Assembly: GCA_031413815.1 (NCBI GenBank)
Contig: JANOFU010000015.1
Location: forward strand, 1-64,000
Direction: 5' to 3'
Source: JAGVSR01 sp031413815
Lineage (GTDB): Bacteria > Pseudomonadota > Alphaproteobacteria > Rhizobiales > Hyphomicrobiaceae
DNA length: 64,000 bases
Shown here: piece after piece, positions 11,401-20,083 of the stretch
How positions within the stretch are numbered: position 1 is the first letter of the stretch
How the letters are laid out: every line of letters starts with the position of its first letter
Program-made: the position numbers and the translations under genes
Notes under the pieces: generated by a model
What the model was told of the DNA's origin: nothing
The model's database searches: none
The model's input: the letters and a program-made list of their open reading frames with translations, nothing else

Positions 11401-12249
11401 TTCGGGCACTTTCCATTCCGTCAAGCGGCCCTTGTAATCGAGCGCCACTGTCGCGTTGCGAAGGCTGATCTGTTTCAAAGAGGATGAGCCATCGACCCCG
11501 CGCCGGGCGCGCGATGTGTAGTCGGCCAGAGCGCGCGCAACGTTGATGCGTTTGAGTTCAGCCGGCGGTACGGGGGTTACGGCATCACCGGTCTTGGGTG
11601 CGTCCGTGCCGGGATTGCCCGGGTTCAACGGAATAAGCGGGGCGGGCGCGTCGGCCACCGCTTTAGCGGCCGGTGAAGGTGCAGAACCGGCCCCGGGCGT
11701 CGCCTCAGTGAAGTTGACGGATACACCGCTGCCCTTGGAAAACGAAACCGCGAGATGGGGTTCAATCAGTTCGACGCGCGACGGCACGACGCGCAGTGCG
11801 AAAAAGCTATCAGGACTGATTTCAACCGCAGCCACTGGTGCGGAAACGACCGCGCCGCCATCCGCATCCAACAGCCGCACATTCAATAGCCGGACTTCGA
11901 AGCCGCCCGTCTCTGCATAGCGCAGAACCGTATCGTCAATCTTGGCTGTGAGATCGCCGAGTTCAGCGCTGATGCCGCGTTCAATTGGTCCAGTCAACAC
12001 CTTGAGCGAGATCGGGCCGTGCGCAAGGCGCACGTAGAGGACAAGTGCCGCGAGCGCCGTTAGCAACAGCACCGGCAAAAAAAGCATCGCGATCTTGCCG
12101 GCCCAGCGCAGGACTGGTCCGGCTGCATCGAGGCGATCGGTCAAGCTCATGTTCTCTGATTGGCGATCGGAACTCCCAGCCACCCGCGCCGCCCTGTCCG
12201 AAGGGGCAGCTGTGCGGGTTCGAGGGCCCGTTCGTGTCACATTCTCCAC
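8443..12249 (-). CDS. Large AsmA-like / DUF3971 (YhdP-type) envelope protein
   Basis: The 1268-residue protein has a short cytoplasmic N-terminus, one transmembrane helix near 53-72 (AMLFLPVLLLTALAALVLYV) and a very long periplasmic region built of beta-rich repeats. This is the layout of AsmA/TamB/YhdP bridge proteins, which help move phospholipids between the inner and outer membranes. The C-terminal AsmA-like core is visible around GGTYVPLQGLNNVLGGIPVL. The C-tail is low-complexity and proline rich. The start is uncertain. The GTG at 12249 has GAGGA six bases upstream. An internal ATG at 12150 (MSLTDRLDAAGP) is nearer to the helix but has only a weak ribosome site. The role is inferred from the family. 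Confidence 0.85.
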   Translation of the reverse strand: MENVTRTGPRTRTAAPSDRAARVAGSSDRQSENMSLTDRLDAAGPVLRWAGKIAMLFLPVLLLTALAALVLYVRLAHGPISLKVLTGPIERGISAELGDLTAKIDDTVLRYAETGGFEVRLLNVRLLDADGGAVVSAPVAAVEISPDSFFALRVVPSRVELIEPHLAVSFSKGSGVSVNFTEATPGAGSAPSPAAKAVADAPAPLIPLNPGNPGTDAPKTGDAVTPVPPAELKRINVARALADYTSRARRGVDGSSSLKQISLRNATVALDYKGRLTEWKVPEFLLDLEHKKRRSVISGTAKIESDRGPWALSFRTEDAEKSDRISLKTSVRDFVPSAFGRAIPELAILQPLDMPVASDASLELSTDGDLRSAAFAVELGRGLIDFATKGYVPFLIDAGLVHVTYDAAASRVTMAPSTFRWGQSHVTLAGTLANSGDGAQPSAWAFNVQSTDGALAAEEFSLGPVKLDMLTAKGTVMADANRIDFTEVVARAGGADVALTGSMAGGRPGQSGVRIEGRMGPASADAVKVLWPRFAGAGARKWAGEHIQAATVSGGTVKFETGVFQLDPLIAQSAKNERMSLSVEATAVQMQPLESIPPIHAPRVLVRVENDVVEVSVPEAAIVTSTGKQVPLKAGQFTASALDDPKPLGVISFRAQSALGPVLEALKQSPAFSTQTADLPADAIDGKFDGQFKITVPLVAALNTSEIKVEGKGRAVDLKSKQKIGIVDLQSGSVDLDFAETGAVAKGELILNGVNAKLNWQRIFDAAPELQPPLTIAATLDNSDRNQLGIDINDHVDGDVPVEVTIGAAAGLGSAVKVRADLTNAGVSANEIAWTKPPGRPATLQFDIASGKTHKTELQNFKVTGDNVAIEGWVGLGADNKLKEFYFPDFSLNVVSRLELQGTRGPKNNWDIKARGSTFDGKDFFTSLFSLGNAANSKPKASKSQASMKLSAEIDNVLGHSGVALRGLKVQMNQEGDKLTALNVRGTLDGGQPLVAVLDPGGSRRILADTSDGGQAMRLVGFYPNMQGGRVRLELDLDGHGAAEKTGVLWADDFKILGDAVVSEVVSSAGGQGGPAINAAPPGQRKMVREVFEFDRMKVPFSVGFGQFVVGESYVNGPVMGATMRGKVDYASRRLNLGGTYVPLQGLNNVLGGIPVLGQIISGPRGEGIFGITFAIQGSMAQPQVVVNPLSMVAPGIFREIFQMTNSNPTVQPRAPAQAVVPVEQRTRNSSSNVEGGGAQRAQPATVGDSWSTSIDNAPADPVVTSRP

Positions 12250-12505
12250 GCCCCGTCCTCACCCCGTCCGCTGGCCCGCTCAATCGCACGCCACGCGGTT
12301 CAATCTTTAGGCCTCGGCCTCAGCCCCAAGCCAGTGTCTCATACCCCTTAGCGCAGCGGCCTCCCCAAGCCGTTTCAAGCGCGCCGACTCGCCTCACAAC
12401 CAGCGCCAAAACTGAGGCGAATCAAAGCCCTTGAACCAGATCCGAGTATGCTACGTAGATCCGAATGTGGCTCAGGAAAAGCGTCCAAAGAAAGGCAACA
12501 TCCCG

Positions 12506-12967
12506 ATGCTGGAAGACGGCCAAATTGCCCCAGATTTCGAATTGATGGCCGATGACGGGACACCCGTGCGGCTGTCAAAGCTCAAGGGCCGTCCGGTGGT
12601 GGTGTATTTCTACCCCAAAGACGACACACCGGGCTGCACAACGCAAGCCAAGGATTTTTCCGGGCTTCATGCCAATTTCAAGACGGCTGGTGCCGAGATT
12701 CTCGGAATTTCACCCGACGGCGCGGTCAGTCACGGAAAGTTCCGCTGTAAGCACGACCTAAAGGTTCAGCTCCTGGCGGATGAAGATAAGACAGCCGCCA
12801 ACGCTTACGGCGTTTGGACGGAAAAATCGATGTACGGAAAGACGTACATGGGCGTTGAACGGTCGACCTTTCTCATCGATGCGAACGGCAAACTGGCGCG
12901 CAGCTGGCGCAAGGTGAAGGTGCCGGGCCACGCCGAAGACGTGCTCGCGGCCTTGAAAGCACTTTGA
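12506..12967 (+). CDS. bcp: Peroxiredoxin, Bcp/PrxQ type
   Basis: This thiol peroxidase reduces hydroperoxides. The peroxidatic cysteine is in PKDDTPGCTTQA. The resolving cysteine usual in E. coli Bcp, five residues later, is absent (Lys instead). A second cysteine, in KFRCKHDL, lies where the alpha-3 subgroup of PrxQ places its resolving cysteine. The ATG at 12506 is preferred over an upstream TTG because MLEDGQIAPDFEL matches the family start. It is divergent from the AsmA-like gene. Confidence 0.92.
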   Translation: MLEDGQIAPDFELMADDGTPVRLSKLKGRPVVVYFYPKDDTPGCTTQAKDFSGLHANFKTAGAEILGISPDGAVSHGKFRCKHDLKVQLLADEDKTAANAYGVWTEKSMYGKTYMGVERSTFLIDANGKLARSWRKVKVPGHAEDVLAALKAL

Positions 12968-13213
12968 GCACTCGATGTGCATGTCACGCCGTATACGGTT
13001 ACTCCGAAATCGCCGGATTCGGGACTACGCACTGTGGCTCCGAAACGTCACCAGCTCAGATGACCTGTGCCCGGAAACGTGGTAGTTCAACGCTTTGAAA
13101 CTGGACCCGGGCTCAGAATGTGCGGGGATCGAGCCTAGTCATAATTTCATTGTTTGCGTCGCGTATGCGTCACGCGATCGTCAAAATTCCTTGTCCGTCG
13201 CGGAGGTCCCAGC
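12968..13213. other. Gene-free interval before the bactofilin gene
   Basis: No credible gene, repeat or hairpin was seen in these 246 bases. Only the ribosome site GGAGG at 13202-13206, seven bases before the bactofilin ATG, is clear. Confidence 0.5.
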
Positions 13214-13792
13214 ATGTTGCCGAGCTTCAGAAAGCCAGAAAACGATTTGCAGTCCGGTCCTGGCGCACCGTTGCCGACCTCAGCCCCCCCATCCAGCCTC
13301 GGAGCCCGCCCCTCAGCACCGTTGATGAGAGGCACGTCCGAGCGTGGCGTTGCGTCGGTGATTGGACCTGAACTGCTCATCACCGGCAATCTCATCTCGA
13401 AAGGCGAAGTTCAGATCGAAGGCGAAGTTCAAGGCGACATTCATGGCTCACACATTCTCGTCGGCGAGCGGGCCCAGATCACGGGCGGCATCATCGCCGA
13501 CGAAGTCGTTGTGCGCGGACACGTGATGGGCTCGATCCGCGGCAAGCGCGTTTTGCTGCAAACGTCCAGCCACGTTGAAGGCGATGTCTACCACAACACG
13601 CTGGCGATCGAGCAGGGTGCGTTCTTTGAAGGCAAGTCGCGGCGCACCGACGATCCCACCGCCGGGTTTGGCCGGTTTGATCACCCGTCTTCAGCTCCGG
13701 CTCCGGTACCTCAGCGCAGCGCCGCGCCGCCCGTGCCTCCTCCACTCACTGCTGCACCCGCCGCGCCGTCGCTCGATCCCGTTACGGGTTAG
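13214..13792 (+). CDS. Bactofilin-family polymer-forming protein
   Basis: Bactofilins polymerise into cytoskeletal filaments that place cell-wall enzymes, often at stalks or poles. The central ~100 residues (about 50-140) form the DUF583 beta-helix, with repeating hydrophobic-glycine patterns such as GNLISKGEVQIEGEVQGDIH and ADEVVVRGHVMGSIRGKRVL. Proline- and serine-rich disordered tails flank it. The start follows a strong GGAGG. It stands alone, with no adjacent M23 peptidase. Confidence 0.9.
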   Translation: MLPSFRKPENDLQSGPGAPLPTSAPPSSLGARPSAPLMRGTSERGVASVIGPELLITGNLISKGEVQIEGEVQGDIHGSHILVGERAQITGGIIADEVVVRGHVMGSIRGKRVLLQTSSHVEGDVYHNTLAIEQGAFFEGKSRRTDDPTAGFGRFDHPSSAPAPVPQRSAAPPVPPPLTAAPAAPSLDPVTG

Positions 13793-13819
13793 CTTGCCGA
13801 ACGGTGCCAGCGAATAGCG

Positions 13820-15022
13820 TCAGTCGCCGTCTGGCGGCGGCGCACGGTTGCCCGCGACGCCGATAATCCGGTCAATCTCGAACGTCAGATCGCCGTGCGC
13901 GCGTTGCACAGTGCGGATCAATTCGCCGCGCCGTTTCCACGTCGCTTGATGCGCGCGCTCCTCCTTTCGATCGAGATCGACGAGGTCATCGGCCTGTGTT
14001 TCGATGGTCGATAACAGCTGTCCGCAGCGATCTGACATGATGAAGGCATAAAGCGCCTCGGTTTTCTGCGCGCGCGCCTCGTTGCCCGCCCGCAGGGCAA
14101 ACGTCTGCACTACGTGTTTGCGCAGTAGATTTGCAACCACAAGCACGCGGGTGGGCGTTACGACCAGAACGCCATCCTGTAGATGGAGTTCGCGCACGCC
14201 CGCGGGGAACACCTTGCTCGACAGCACGGCGTGATCGGCTTTGGCCTCAACCTGATCGGCGCGTAGCTTCGTGACATAGTCGTTGCGCCACGCGCTGCGG
14301 TTCTTGGCGTCATAGACGATGCGCCCGCACAGGCGGCCGTTGAGATAGATGTCCTGCACAACGTCTGCGCCGGCAGCCCCCTTCTCGACGCGGGATATGC
14401 GATCCTCTGGGAACTCGGCCTTTAACAGTTCAAACAGATCGACCTCTGGGCCATCGCCCAGCTCCTGCGCGGTCTTGCTTTCCAGCTGACGTTGCAGTTC
14501 GGCAATCTTGACGAGTGACTTCTGCTTTTCATCGAACGCCTTGGATTGTTCAGCCTGAATCGCCAGCATCTTTTCGCGCTCAGAACCCTCGCGCATCTCC
14601 TTCATGCGCGCTTCAAGTACCGCTGCCTGCTGGGCCTGAAGCGCCAGAGCCCGCTCCTCGGCGGCTTTGCGCGCGGCTTCCACCTGAGCAAGACGGGCCG
14701 CCAAAGCGTGCTCGGCGGCGGCTCTGGCTTCGTCGCGCGCACGGGTGAGTTCAGCCGCGAGGTTAACCTTCAAGACGGCGATCTGCGCTTCGGCGACCCG
14801 CTTTTCCTGGGCCAATGCCTGGCGGACCTCTTCGCCTTGCTCACGTTCCCGAGCCTGTATCCGGGTCCGGACGGCCTGCGACTGTTCCCGCGGGATGGCC
14901 TGATCGCACGTCGGACAGCGCTCTTCGACACCGTGCAGATGCGATGCTCCGCTCTCGACCACTGCCGGCTTCAACACGCCCATGATGTCCTCGCTCAATA
15001 CGTTCGAACCACCCGCCATCAT
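13820..15022 (-). CDS. DUF2130 coiled-coil protein with N-terminal zinc knuckle
   Basis: The 400-residue protein has a CPTC motif near residue 36. A long alanine- and glutamate-rich coiled coil follows (about 50-190), then a C-terminal globular DUF2130 domain (about 200-390) with a RIVYDAKNRSAWRNDYVTKL block. That domain resembles a restriction-like nuclease fold, with Asp and Lys residues in DAKNRSAW. The function is not established for the family. It is convergent with the bactofilin gene. Confidence 0.8.
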   Translation of the reverse strand: MMAGGSNVLSEDIMGVLKPAVVESGASHLHGVEERCPTCDQAIPREQSQAVRTRIQAREREQGEEVRQALAQEKRVAEAQIAVLKVNLAAELTRARDEARAAAEHALAARLAQVEAARKAAEERALALQAQQAAVLEARMKEMREGSEREKMLAIQAEQSKAFDEKQKSLVKIAELQRQLESKTAQELGDGPEVDLFELLKAEFPEDRISRVEKGAAGADVVQDIYLNGRLCGRIVYDAKNRSAWRNDYVTKLRADQVEAKADHAVLSSKVFPAGVRELHLQDGVLVVTPTRVLVVANLLRKHVVQTFALRAGNEARAQKTEALYAFIMSDRCGQLLSTIETQADDLVDLDRKEERAHQATWKRRGELIRTVQRAHGDLTFEIDRIIGVAGNRAPPPDGD

Positions 15023-15154
15023 CGGTGATTCGCGATGAGTCTAGTTCTATTTATGTTCTCGATTTGACAAGCTGTGGATAAACTGGAGAACATTCCGGTA
15101 TTACCTATCAACATCAATCATATAGTTTTCTGACATAAACTTTGGAGCCGGTCC

Positions 15155-16276
15155 GTGGCGGACGCAGACATGGTGGTCGTAGGAGCCGGGGTCGTGGGGC
15201 TCTCCATTGCCCGGGCGCTCACATTGCGCGGTCAAAATGTCCTTGTTCTCGAACGCCACGCCCGCGCTGGAACACAAACCAGCTCCCGCAATAGCGAGGT
15301 CATCCACGCCGGGCTCTACTATGCGCCGGGGTCGCTGAAAGCCCGGCTGTGCGTGGCCGGTCGTCACCAGCTCTATGACTTCTGCCGGGACCACGGCATC
15401 GCTCATGCGCGCCGCGGCAAGCTCATTGTCGCCAGCCGTCCGGACGACGTGGCCACTCTTCAACTCATTCAACAGACAGCCGCGCTAAACGGCGTCAATG
15501 ATCTCGTTTTGCTGACATCGCAAGAGGCACGCGCGCTCGAGCCAGCCCTCCGCTGCCATGCCGCGCTGCTGTCGCCCTCAACCGGCGTGTTCGACAGCGC
15601 CGCCTACATCACCGCCCTCGAAGGCCATGTCTCAGCGAACAGTGGCCAGATCATTTTCAACGCGCTGGTTTCGAATCTGGACCATAAGACTGGCGGCGGA
15701 TTCATTGTCACCACAACTTCGGGCGGCGGCACCACCACGCTGACCGCGAACCGCCTGATCCTGGCAGCCGGTCTCGCCGCGACACCGCTCGGCGCGATGC
15801 TCACTCCGCGCAAACCCTACGCGCTGCCGCGAACGTACTTCGCCAAAGGCCACTACTTCAGCCTGTCAGGCGCCCCACCGTTCCAGCACCTCGTCTATCC
15901 GCTGCCAAACTCTGGATCCCTCGGCCTGCACTACACACTCGATACGGGCGGACAGGCGAAGTTCGGACCCGATATCGAATGGCGAGATCACATTTCGTAT
16001 GACTTTGAAGGTGATCAAGCCGCACGGCTCTCGCGTTTTGAAACAGCCACACGGGCCTATTGGCCGGGCTTGCCCGATGGCGCGCTTTCATCGGCTTACA
16101 CCGGCATCCGGCCCAAGTTGGCACCTGCCCGCGAACCCGCTGCCGACTTCGCCATTCACACGGTTGAACACCACGGGATCGAAAGTCTCGTCGCCCTCTA
16201 CGGCATCGAAAGCCCCGGCCTAACGGCCAGCCTCGCCATCGGCGAGTATGTTGCTGATCGATTGGTGACAGTTTAG
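15155..16276 (+). CDS. FAD-dependent oxidoreductase, L-2-hydroxyglutarate dehydrogenase (LhgO) family
   Basis: The DAO-fold flavoprotein starts with the FAD Rossmann motif VVGAGVVGLSIARALTLRG. It has the family signature SSRNSEVIHAGLYYAPGSLK at about 43-62 and ends in ALYGIESPGLTASLAIG, both typical of L-2-hydroxyglutarate oxidases. The GTG at 15155 is chosen as start, with GGAG eight bases before. The 132 bp upstream are shared with the divergent DUF2130 gene and hold a TTGACA (15064-15069) but no matching -10. The substrate assignment is by family only. Confidence 0.85.
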   Translation: MADADMVVVGAGVVGLSIARALTLRGQNVLVLERHARAGTQTSSRNSEVIHAGLYYAPGSLKARLCVAGRHQLYDFCRDHGIAHARRGKLIVASRPDDVATLQLIQQTAALNGVNDLVLLTSQEARALEPALRCHAALLSPSTGVFDSAAYITALEGHVSANSGQIIFNALVSNLDHKTGGGFIVTTTSGGGTTTLTANRLILAAGLAATPLGAMLTPRKPYALPRTYFAKGHYFSLSGAPPFQHLVYPLPNSGSLGLHYTLDTGGQAKFGPDIEWRDHISYDFEGDQAARLSRFETATRAYWPGLPDGALSSAYTGIRPKLAPAREPAADFAIHTVEHHGIESLVALYGIESPGLTASLAIGEYVADRLVTV

Positions 16277-16280
16277 CCGG

Positions 16281-16424
16281 TCACTTAACGCCGGACATCT
16301 GAGCGGTTTCCGCGACCTTTGTGTTTTCGTTCGAGCTGCGTGCTGCAACGACTGCAAGCGTGCACACAAGAACTACCACGCTCGCTTTCAGAATTTCGTC
16401 TACGACGCTGTCGAACTGCTTCAT
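16281..16424 (-). CDS. Small single-helix membrane protein (47 residues)
   Basis: The start ATG at 16424 is preceded by GGAGGG at good spacing. The protein MKQFDSVVDEILKASVVVLV continues hydrophobic to about residue 27 and then has a polar tail (SSNENTKVAETAQMSGVK). I do not recognise it. It follows aapM on the same strand by 68 bp and is convergent with the LhgO-like gene. It could be a small accessory subunit or an unrelated membrane peptide. Confidence 0.5.
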   Translation of the reverse strand: MKQFDSVVDEILKASVVVLVCTLAVVAARSSNENTKVAETAQMSGVK

Positions 16425-16492
16425 CACTCGCCCTCCCACAAAGGCAAGTTTCGCTGATAGCGCGGAAATGTTTCGGGCCGATGACAGTGCCG

Positions 16493-17590
16493 TCAACGCT
16501 GGTCTGCCACACCCAGAACACGCTCGATGTACGCCGAATAGCGGCTCATGGCGAAGCACACAGCCCAGAAAATGAAGCCCGCGAACACGTAGCCAGTGGC
16601 GGCGGTTTGCGGTGAGAACCAGTTGGAATCGGCCTGGATCGATTGCTGAACAATGCCCAATAAATCGAAGAGTCCGATGATCAGAACGAGGCTCGTATCC
16701 TTGAACAGCGCGATGAACGAATTGACGATACCCGGCACCACGAGCTTCAGCGCTTGCGGCAGCACAATGAACCCCATTTTCTGCCAGTACGACAATCCGA
16801 GCGCGTCGGCGGCTTCATACTGCCCACGCGGAATGGCTTGCAGCCCGCCGCGGATCACCTCCGCCAGATAAGCCGCAGAGAACAGCGCGACGCCGACCAG
16901 CGCCCGCAACAGTTTGTCGATCGTGATCCCTTCCGGCAGGAACAACGGCAGCATCACGGACGCCATGAACAGCACGGTGATCAGCGGCACGCCGCGCACG
17001 ATCTCGATGTAGCCAGTCGAGACCCAGCGCACGATCGGCAGCTCCGAGCGGCGGCCTAGAGCGAGCAAAATCCCGAGCGGAAACGACGCCGCAATCCCCA
17101 CGCTGGCAACGATTAGCGTCACCAGGAACCCGCCCCACAGCGACGTCTTGACGGGAGCTAACCCAAACACACCGCCTGTCAGCAGCACAAACGCCAGCAC
17201 CGGAAACACGAGCAGCATATAAATCGACGACCACAGCTTGCCCGGCACGCGCGGCGTCATCAATGCCACAAGACCCGCCAGCGCCAAGCCGTAGGTGAGG
17301 TTCACCCGCCAGCGCTCGGCATCGGGGTAGCGCCCATACATGAACAACCCGAACTTGTGGGTGATAAACGGCCAGCATGCGCCCGCGCCGTCATGCGAAC
17401 ACGCTTCGCCATTGCTGCCGCTAAACACGGCGCGCACAATCGCCCAATCGATGAACCCCGACCCGATCCACGCGATCAGTGTCACGCCCAGCACTGTCAA
17501 CGCCGTGTCGGTCCACGCCGCAAACAAGTTTTCGCGCAGCCACTGCGTGGCGCGAACTCCTAGTGACGATGACACAGCCCGCGCCTTCAC
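16493..17590 (-). CDS. aapM: General L-amino-acid ABC transporter permease AapM
   Basis: This is an inner-membrane permease of the Aap/Bzt polar amino-acid importer. The 365-residue form is long for the His/Glu/Gln family, as expected for AapM. An N-terminal extension with three helices precedes the transport domain, whose EAA loop reads EAADALGLSYWQKMGFIVLPQAL. The frame remains open to 17713 through a palindromic repeat. The start chosen is therefore the GTG at 17590, which has AGAGG seven bases upstream. It is last in the aap operon. Confidence 0.92.
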   Translation of the reverse strand: MKARAVSSSLGVRATQWLRENLFAAWTDTALTVLGVTLIAWIGSGFIDWAIVRAVFSGSNGEACSHDGAGACWPFITHKFGLFMYGRYPDAERWRVNLTYGLALAGLVALMTPRVPGKLWSSIYMLLVFPVLAFVLLTGGVFGLAPVKTSLWGGFLVTLIVASVGIAASFPLGILLALGRRSELPIVRWVSTGYIEIVRGVPLITVLFMASVMLPLFLPEGITIDKLLRALVGVALFSAAYLAEVIRGGLQAIPRGQYEAADALGLSYWQKMGFIVLPQALKLVVPGIVNSFIALFKDTSLVLIIGLFDLLGIVQQSIQADSNWFSPQTAATGYVFAGFIFWAVCFAMSRYSAYIERVLGVADQR

Positions 17591-17616
17591 CCGCACACCT
17601 CTTGGTGACGCGCATA

Positions 17617-17773
17617 AAATGCCTCTCCCCTTGGGGCGAGGCCGGCGCGAACAAAAGGGCTCGCCGATTGAAGTACAGATGTCGAACGCGCCGGGTGAGG
17701 GGGCGTGCCGCACGTTCGGTCACTGAAGCCAGCCCCTCACCCCCACCCGCTCCCCAAGGGGAGAGGGAGCTTC
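17617..17773. repeat. Dispersed palindromic repeat, CCCTCTCC family, copy 2
   Basis: Outer arms GCCTCTCCCCTTGGGG and CCCCAAGGGGAGAGGG enclose a second, GGTGAGGGGGC-type symmetry. The element separates aapQ from aapM and occupies most of the 218-bp gap. A hairpin here may uncouple expression of the two permeases. Confidence 0.7.
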
Positions 17774-17808
17774 TCGTCACCGCGACGCCTACCGATTGCC
17801 TCATCATC

Positions 17809-19011
17809 TCACCGCTCCACCAAGGCCCAGCGGGCATTGAACCAGTTCATCAGCGCCGACGTCGCTAGGCTGAGCGTCAGATAAACCGCCATCGTCACCA
17901 GGATCACTTCGACCGCCTGGTTGGTAAGGTTCAAAACCGTCCCAGAAAACACCGACACCAAATCCGGATAGCCGATCGCCACTGCTAGCGACGAGTTCTT
18001 GGTCAGGTTCAGATACTGATTGGTGAGTGGCGGAATGATAATGCGCAGAGCTTGCGGCAGCACAACAAGCCGCAGCGTCTGCCCGCGCGACAGTCCCAAA
18101 GCCGTTGCCGCTTCCGTCTGTCCCCTGGGCACGCCGGAAATGCCCGCGCGCACGATTTCGGCAATGAACGCAGCAGTGTAGACCGACAATCCAACCAGCA
18201 ACGCGCCGAACTCGGGCTGAATGTTGAGCCCACCTTCAATGTTGAATTTTCCGGGCGCTGGCCACTCCACAGTCCATTCCGGACCGAGTGCCACCCACAG
18301 TGCCGCCGGTACCAATGCGAGGGCCGCTGTATAAAGCCCCGCATTCGCTACCCGCTGCCCGGTCTCAATTGCGATCGCCAGTGCCCGCCGCCGGTACATC
18401 AACGCGCCTGCAAGCCCGGCCAGCACCACCACAATCAACCCGACCACAACAGACCCATCCGCTGGCCACGGCAGATAAAGCCCGCGCCGGTTCAGGAACA
18501 CGGCTTGCCCCAACACATGGCTCTCAAGCGGCATCGGCAGCGCGCGCAACGCCGCGAAGTACCAGAACAGCAATTGCAGCAGCAGTGGCACGTTGCGAAC
18601 GATCTCGACGTAGGCCGTCGCCAGCCGCGCAATGAGCCAATTGTTGGACAACCGCGCAATCCCGATGACAAGCCCCAGCGCGGTGGCCAGCGCTATCCCC
18701 AGGACAGCAACCAGCACCGTGTTCAACAGCCCGACCCAAAACGCCCGGCCAAAGCTCATAGAGTTGGAATAGCTGATCAGCTTCTGCGAAATATCGAACC
18801 CGGACGTGCGGCCAAGAAAATCGAAGCCCGACGCCACATTCTGGCGCCGCAGATTGTCCGCCGCGTTGGTGATGATTTCGTAGAAGAACGCGCCCAGCGC
18901 CAGCAACAGTGCAACCTGCAAAACAAGCCCGCGCGTCTTGGCATCATATACCGACCAGACTATTGCGGGCTTCGTGGGCGGCGGCGCGGACGCCGATGGA
19001 GGCGATGTCAT
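17809..19011 (-). CDS. aapQ: General L-amino-acid ABC transporter permease AapQ
   Basis: This is the second permease of the Aap importer. The 400-residue protein has an N-terminal helix (GLVLQVALLLALGAFFYEII), the family marker NLRRQNVASGFDFLGRTSGF, several further helices and a late EAA loop (TEAATALGLSRGQTLRLVVL). The ATG at 19011 has a strong GAGGGAG in front and is preferred to the longer frame starting at 19065. The gap to aapJ is 11 bp, so the two are one operon. Confidence 0.94.
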   Translation of the reverse strand: MTSPPSASAPPPTKPAIVWSVYDAKTRGLVLQVALLLALGAFFYEIITNAADNLRRQNVASGFDFLGRTSGFDISQKLISYSNSMSFGRAFWVGLLNTVLVAVLGIALATALGLVIGIARLSNNWLIARLATAYVEIVRNVPLLLQLLFWYFAALRALPMPLESHVLGQAVFLNRRGLYLPWPADGSVVVGLIVVVLAGLAGALMYRRRALAIAIETGQRVANAGLYTAALALVPAALWVALGPEWTVEWPAPGKFNIEGGLNIQPEFGALLVGLSVYTAAFIAEIVRAGISGVPRGQTEAATALGLSRGQTLRLVVLPQALRIIIPPLTNQYLNLTKNSSLAVAIGYPDLVSVFSGTVLNLTNQAVEVILVTMAVYLTLSLATSALMNWFNARWALVER

Positions 19012-19022
19012 GCGCGCTCCCT

Positions 19023-20066
19023 CTACCGGACCGGCGCGGAATATTGCAGTCCGCCGTTCGTCCAAAGCGCGTTCAGCCCGCGCGGAATCGCAAGCCGCGA
19101 ACCTTCGCCAACGTTGCGATCAAAGCTCTCCCCGTAGTTGCCAACTTGTTTGAGGATCTGCGCCGCCCAATCGTTCTCGAGCCCCAGTCCCTTGCCGAAG
19201 TCGCCTTCCTTGCCGAGAAGGCGCTTAAACTGAGGGTTCTCCGACGCTAGCGCTTCAGCGATGTTCTTTGATCCAATGCCAAGCTCCTCCGCGTTGAGCA
19301 TCGCGTACAGCGTCCAGCGCACCAGATTGAGCCACTGAAAATCGCCCTGGCGCACCGCAGGTCCCAGCGGCTCTTTCGAAATGAGTTCCTTGAAAATGAT
19401 GTGGTCGTCGAGCTTGCCGAGCTTCAATCGCTCCGCATAGAGGCCCGAGCTGTCTGTCGTGTAGGCGTCACAGCGGCCCGTGTTGTAGGCGGCAACCGCC
19501 TCGTCGTTTTTCTCGAACACGACCGGGTAATACTTGAGTTTGTTATTGCGGAAATAGTCCGCCAGATTGAGTTCGTTGGTCGTGCCGGTCTGCACACAAA
19601 TACTGGCACCGCTGAGGTCTTTGGCACTCGCCACTCCGAGCGACTTTTTTACCATGAAGCTCTGGCCGTCGTAATACATGACGCCGGCAAAGCTGAGACC
19701 CAGAGACGTATCGCGGCTCATGGTCCACGTCGTGTTGCGCGACAACAGATCGACTTCGCCCGACTGCAGCGCGGTAAACCGCTCCTTCGCCGTCAGCGGC
19801 ACATAGCGGACTTTGCTGGCGTCTTTGAAAATCGCCGCTGCGATCGCGCGGCACAAATCGACATCAAGGCCCTTCCAGTCACCTTTGTCATCGGGCTGAC
19901 TGAACCCGGCAAGCCCCGTGTTGACGCCACACACCAGCGCGCCGCGCTCGCGCACCAGATCGAGCGTTTTCTTCTGAGCGTGGGCCGGGGTGACGGATGA
20001 CGCAACAATGCCCACTGCTGCTGCAAACGCAAACAATCCATTTCCGATGATCGAATTCCTCAGCAT
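19023..20066 (-). CDS. aapJ: Periplasmic general L-amino-acid-binding protein AapJ
   Basis: This is the solute-binding component of Aap. The 347-residue protein has a cleavable signal peptide ending in PAHA-Q near residue 30. It shows the SBP3 core (CGVNTGLAGFSQPD, GLDVDLCRAIAAAIF) and the AapJ-specific DLLSRNTTWTMSRDTSLG. In characterised homologues it binds a wide range of L-amino acids. Directly upstream is a 164-bp MITE-like element that separates it from aapP. Confidence 0.94.
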   Translation of the reverse strand: MLRNSIIGNGLFAFAAAVGIVASSVTPAHAQKKTLDLVRERGALVCGVNTGLAGFSQPDDKGDWKGLDVDLCRAIAAAIFKDASKVRYVPLTAKERFTALQSGEVDLLSRNTTWTMSRDTSLGLSFAGVMYYDGQSFMVKKSLGVASAKDLSGASICVQTGTTNELNLADYFRNNKLKYYPVVFEKNDEAVAAYNTGRCDAYTTDSSGLYAERLKLGKLDDHIIFKELISKEPLGPAVRQGDFQWLNLVRWTLYAMLNAEELGIGSKNIAEALASENPQFKRLLGKEGDFGKGLGLENDWAAQILKQVGNYGESFDRNVGEGSRLAIPRGLNALWTNGGLQYSAPVR

Positions 20067-20083
20067 CCACTGGCTCGATTCCG

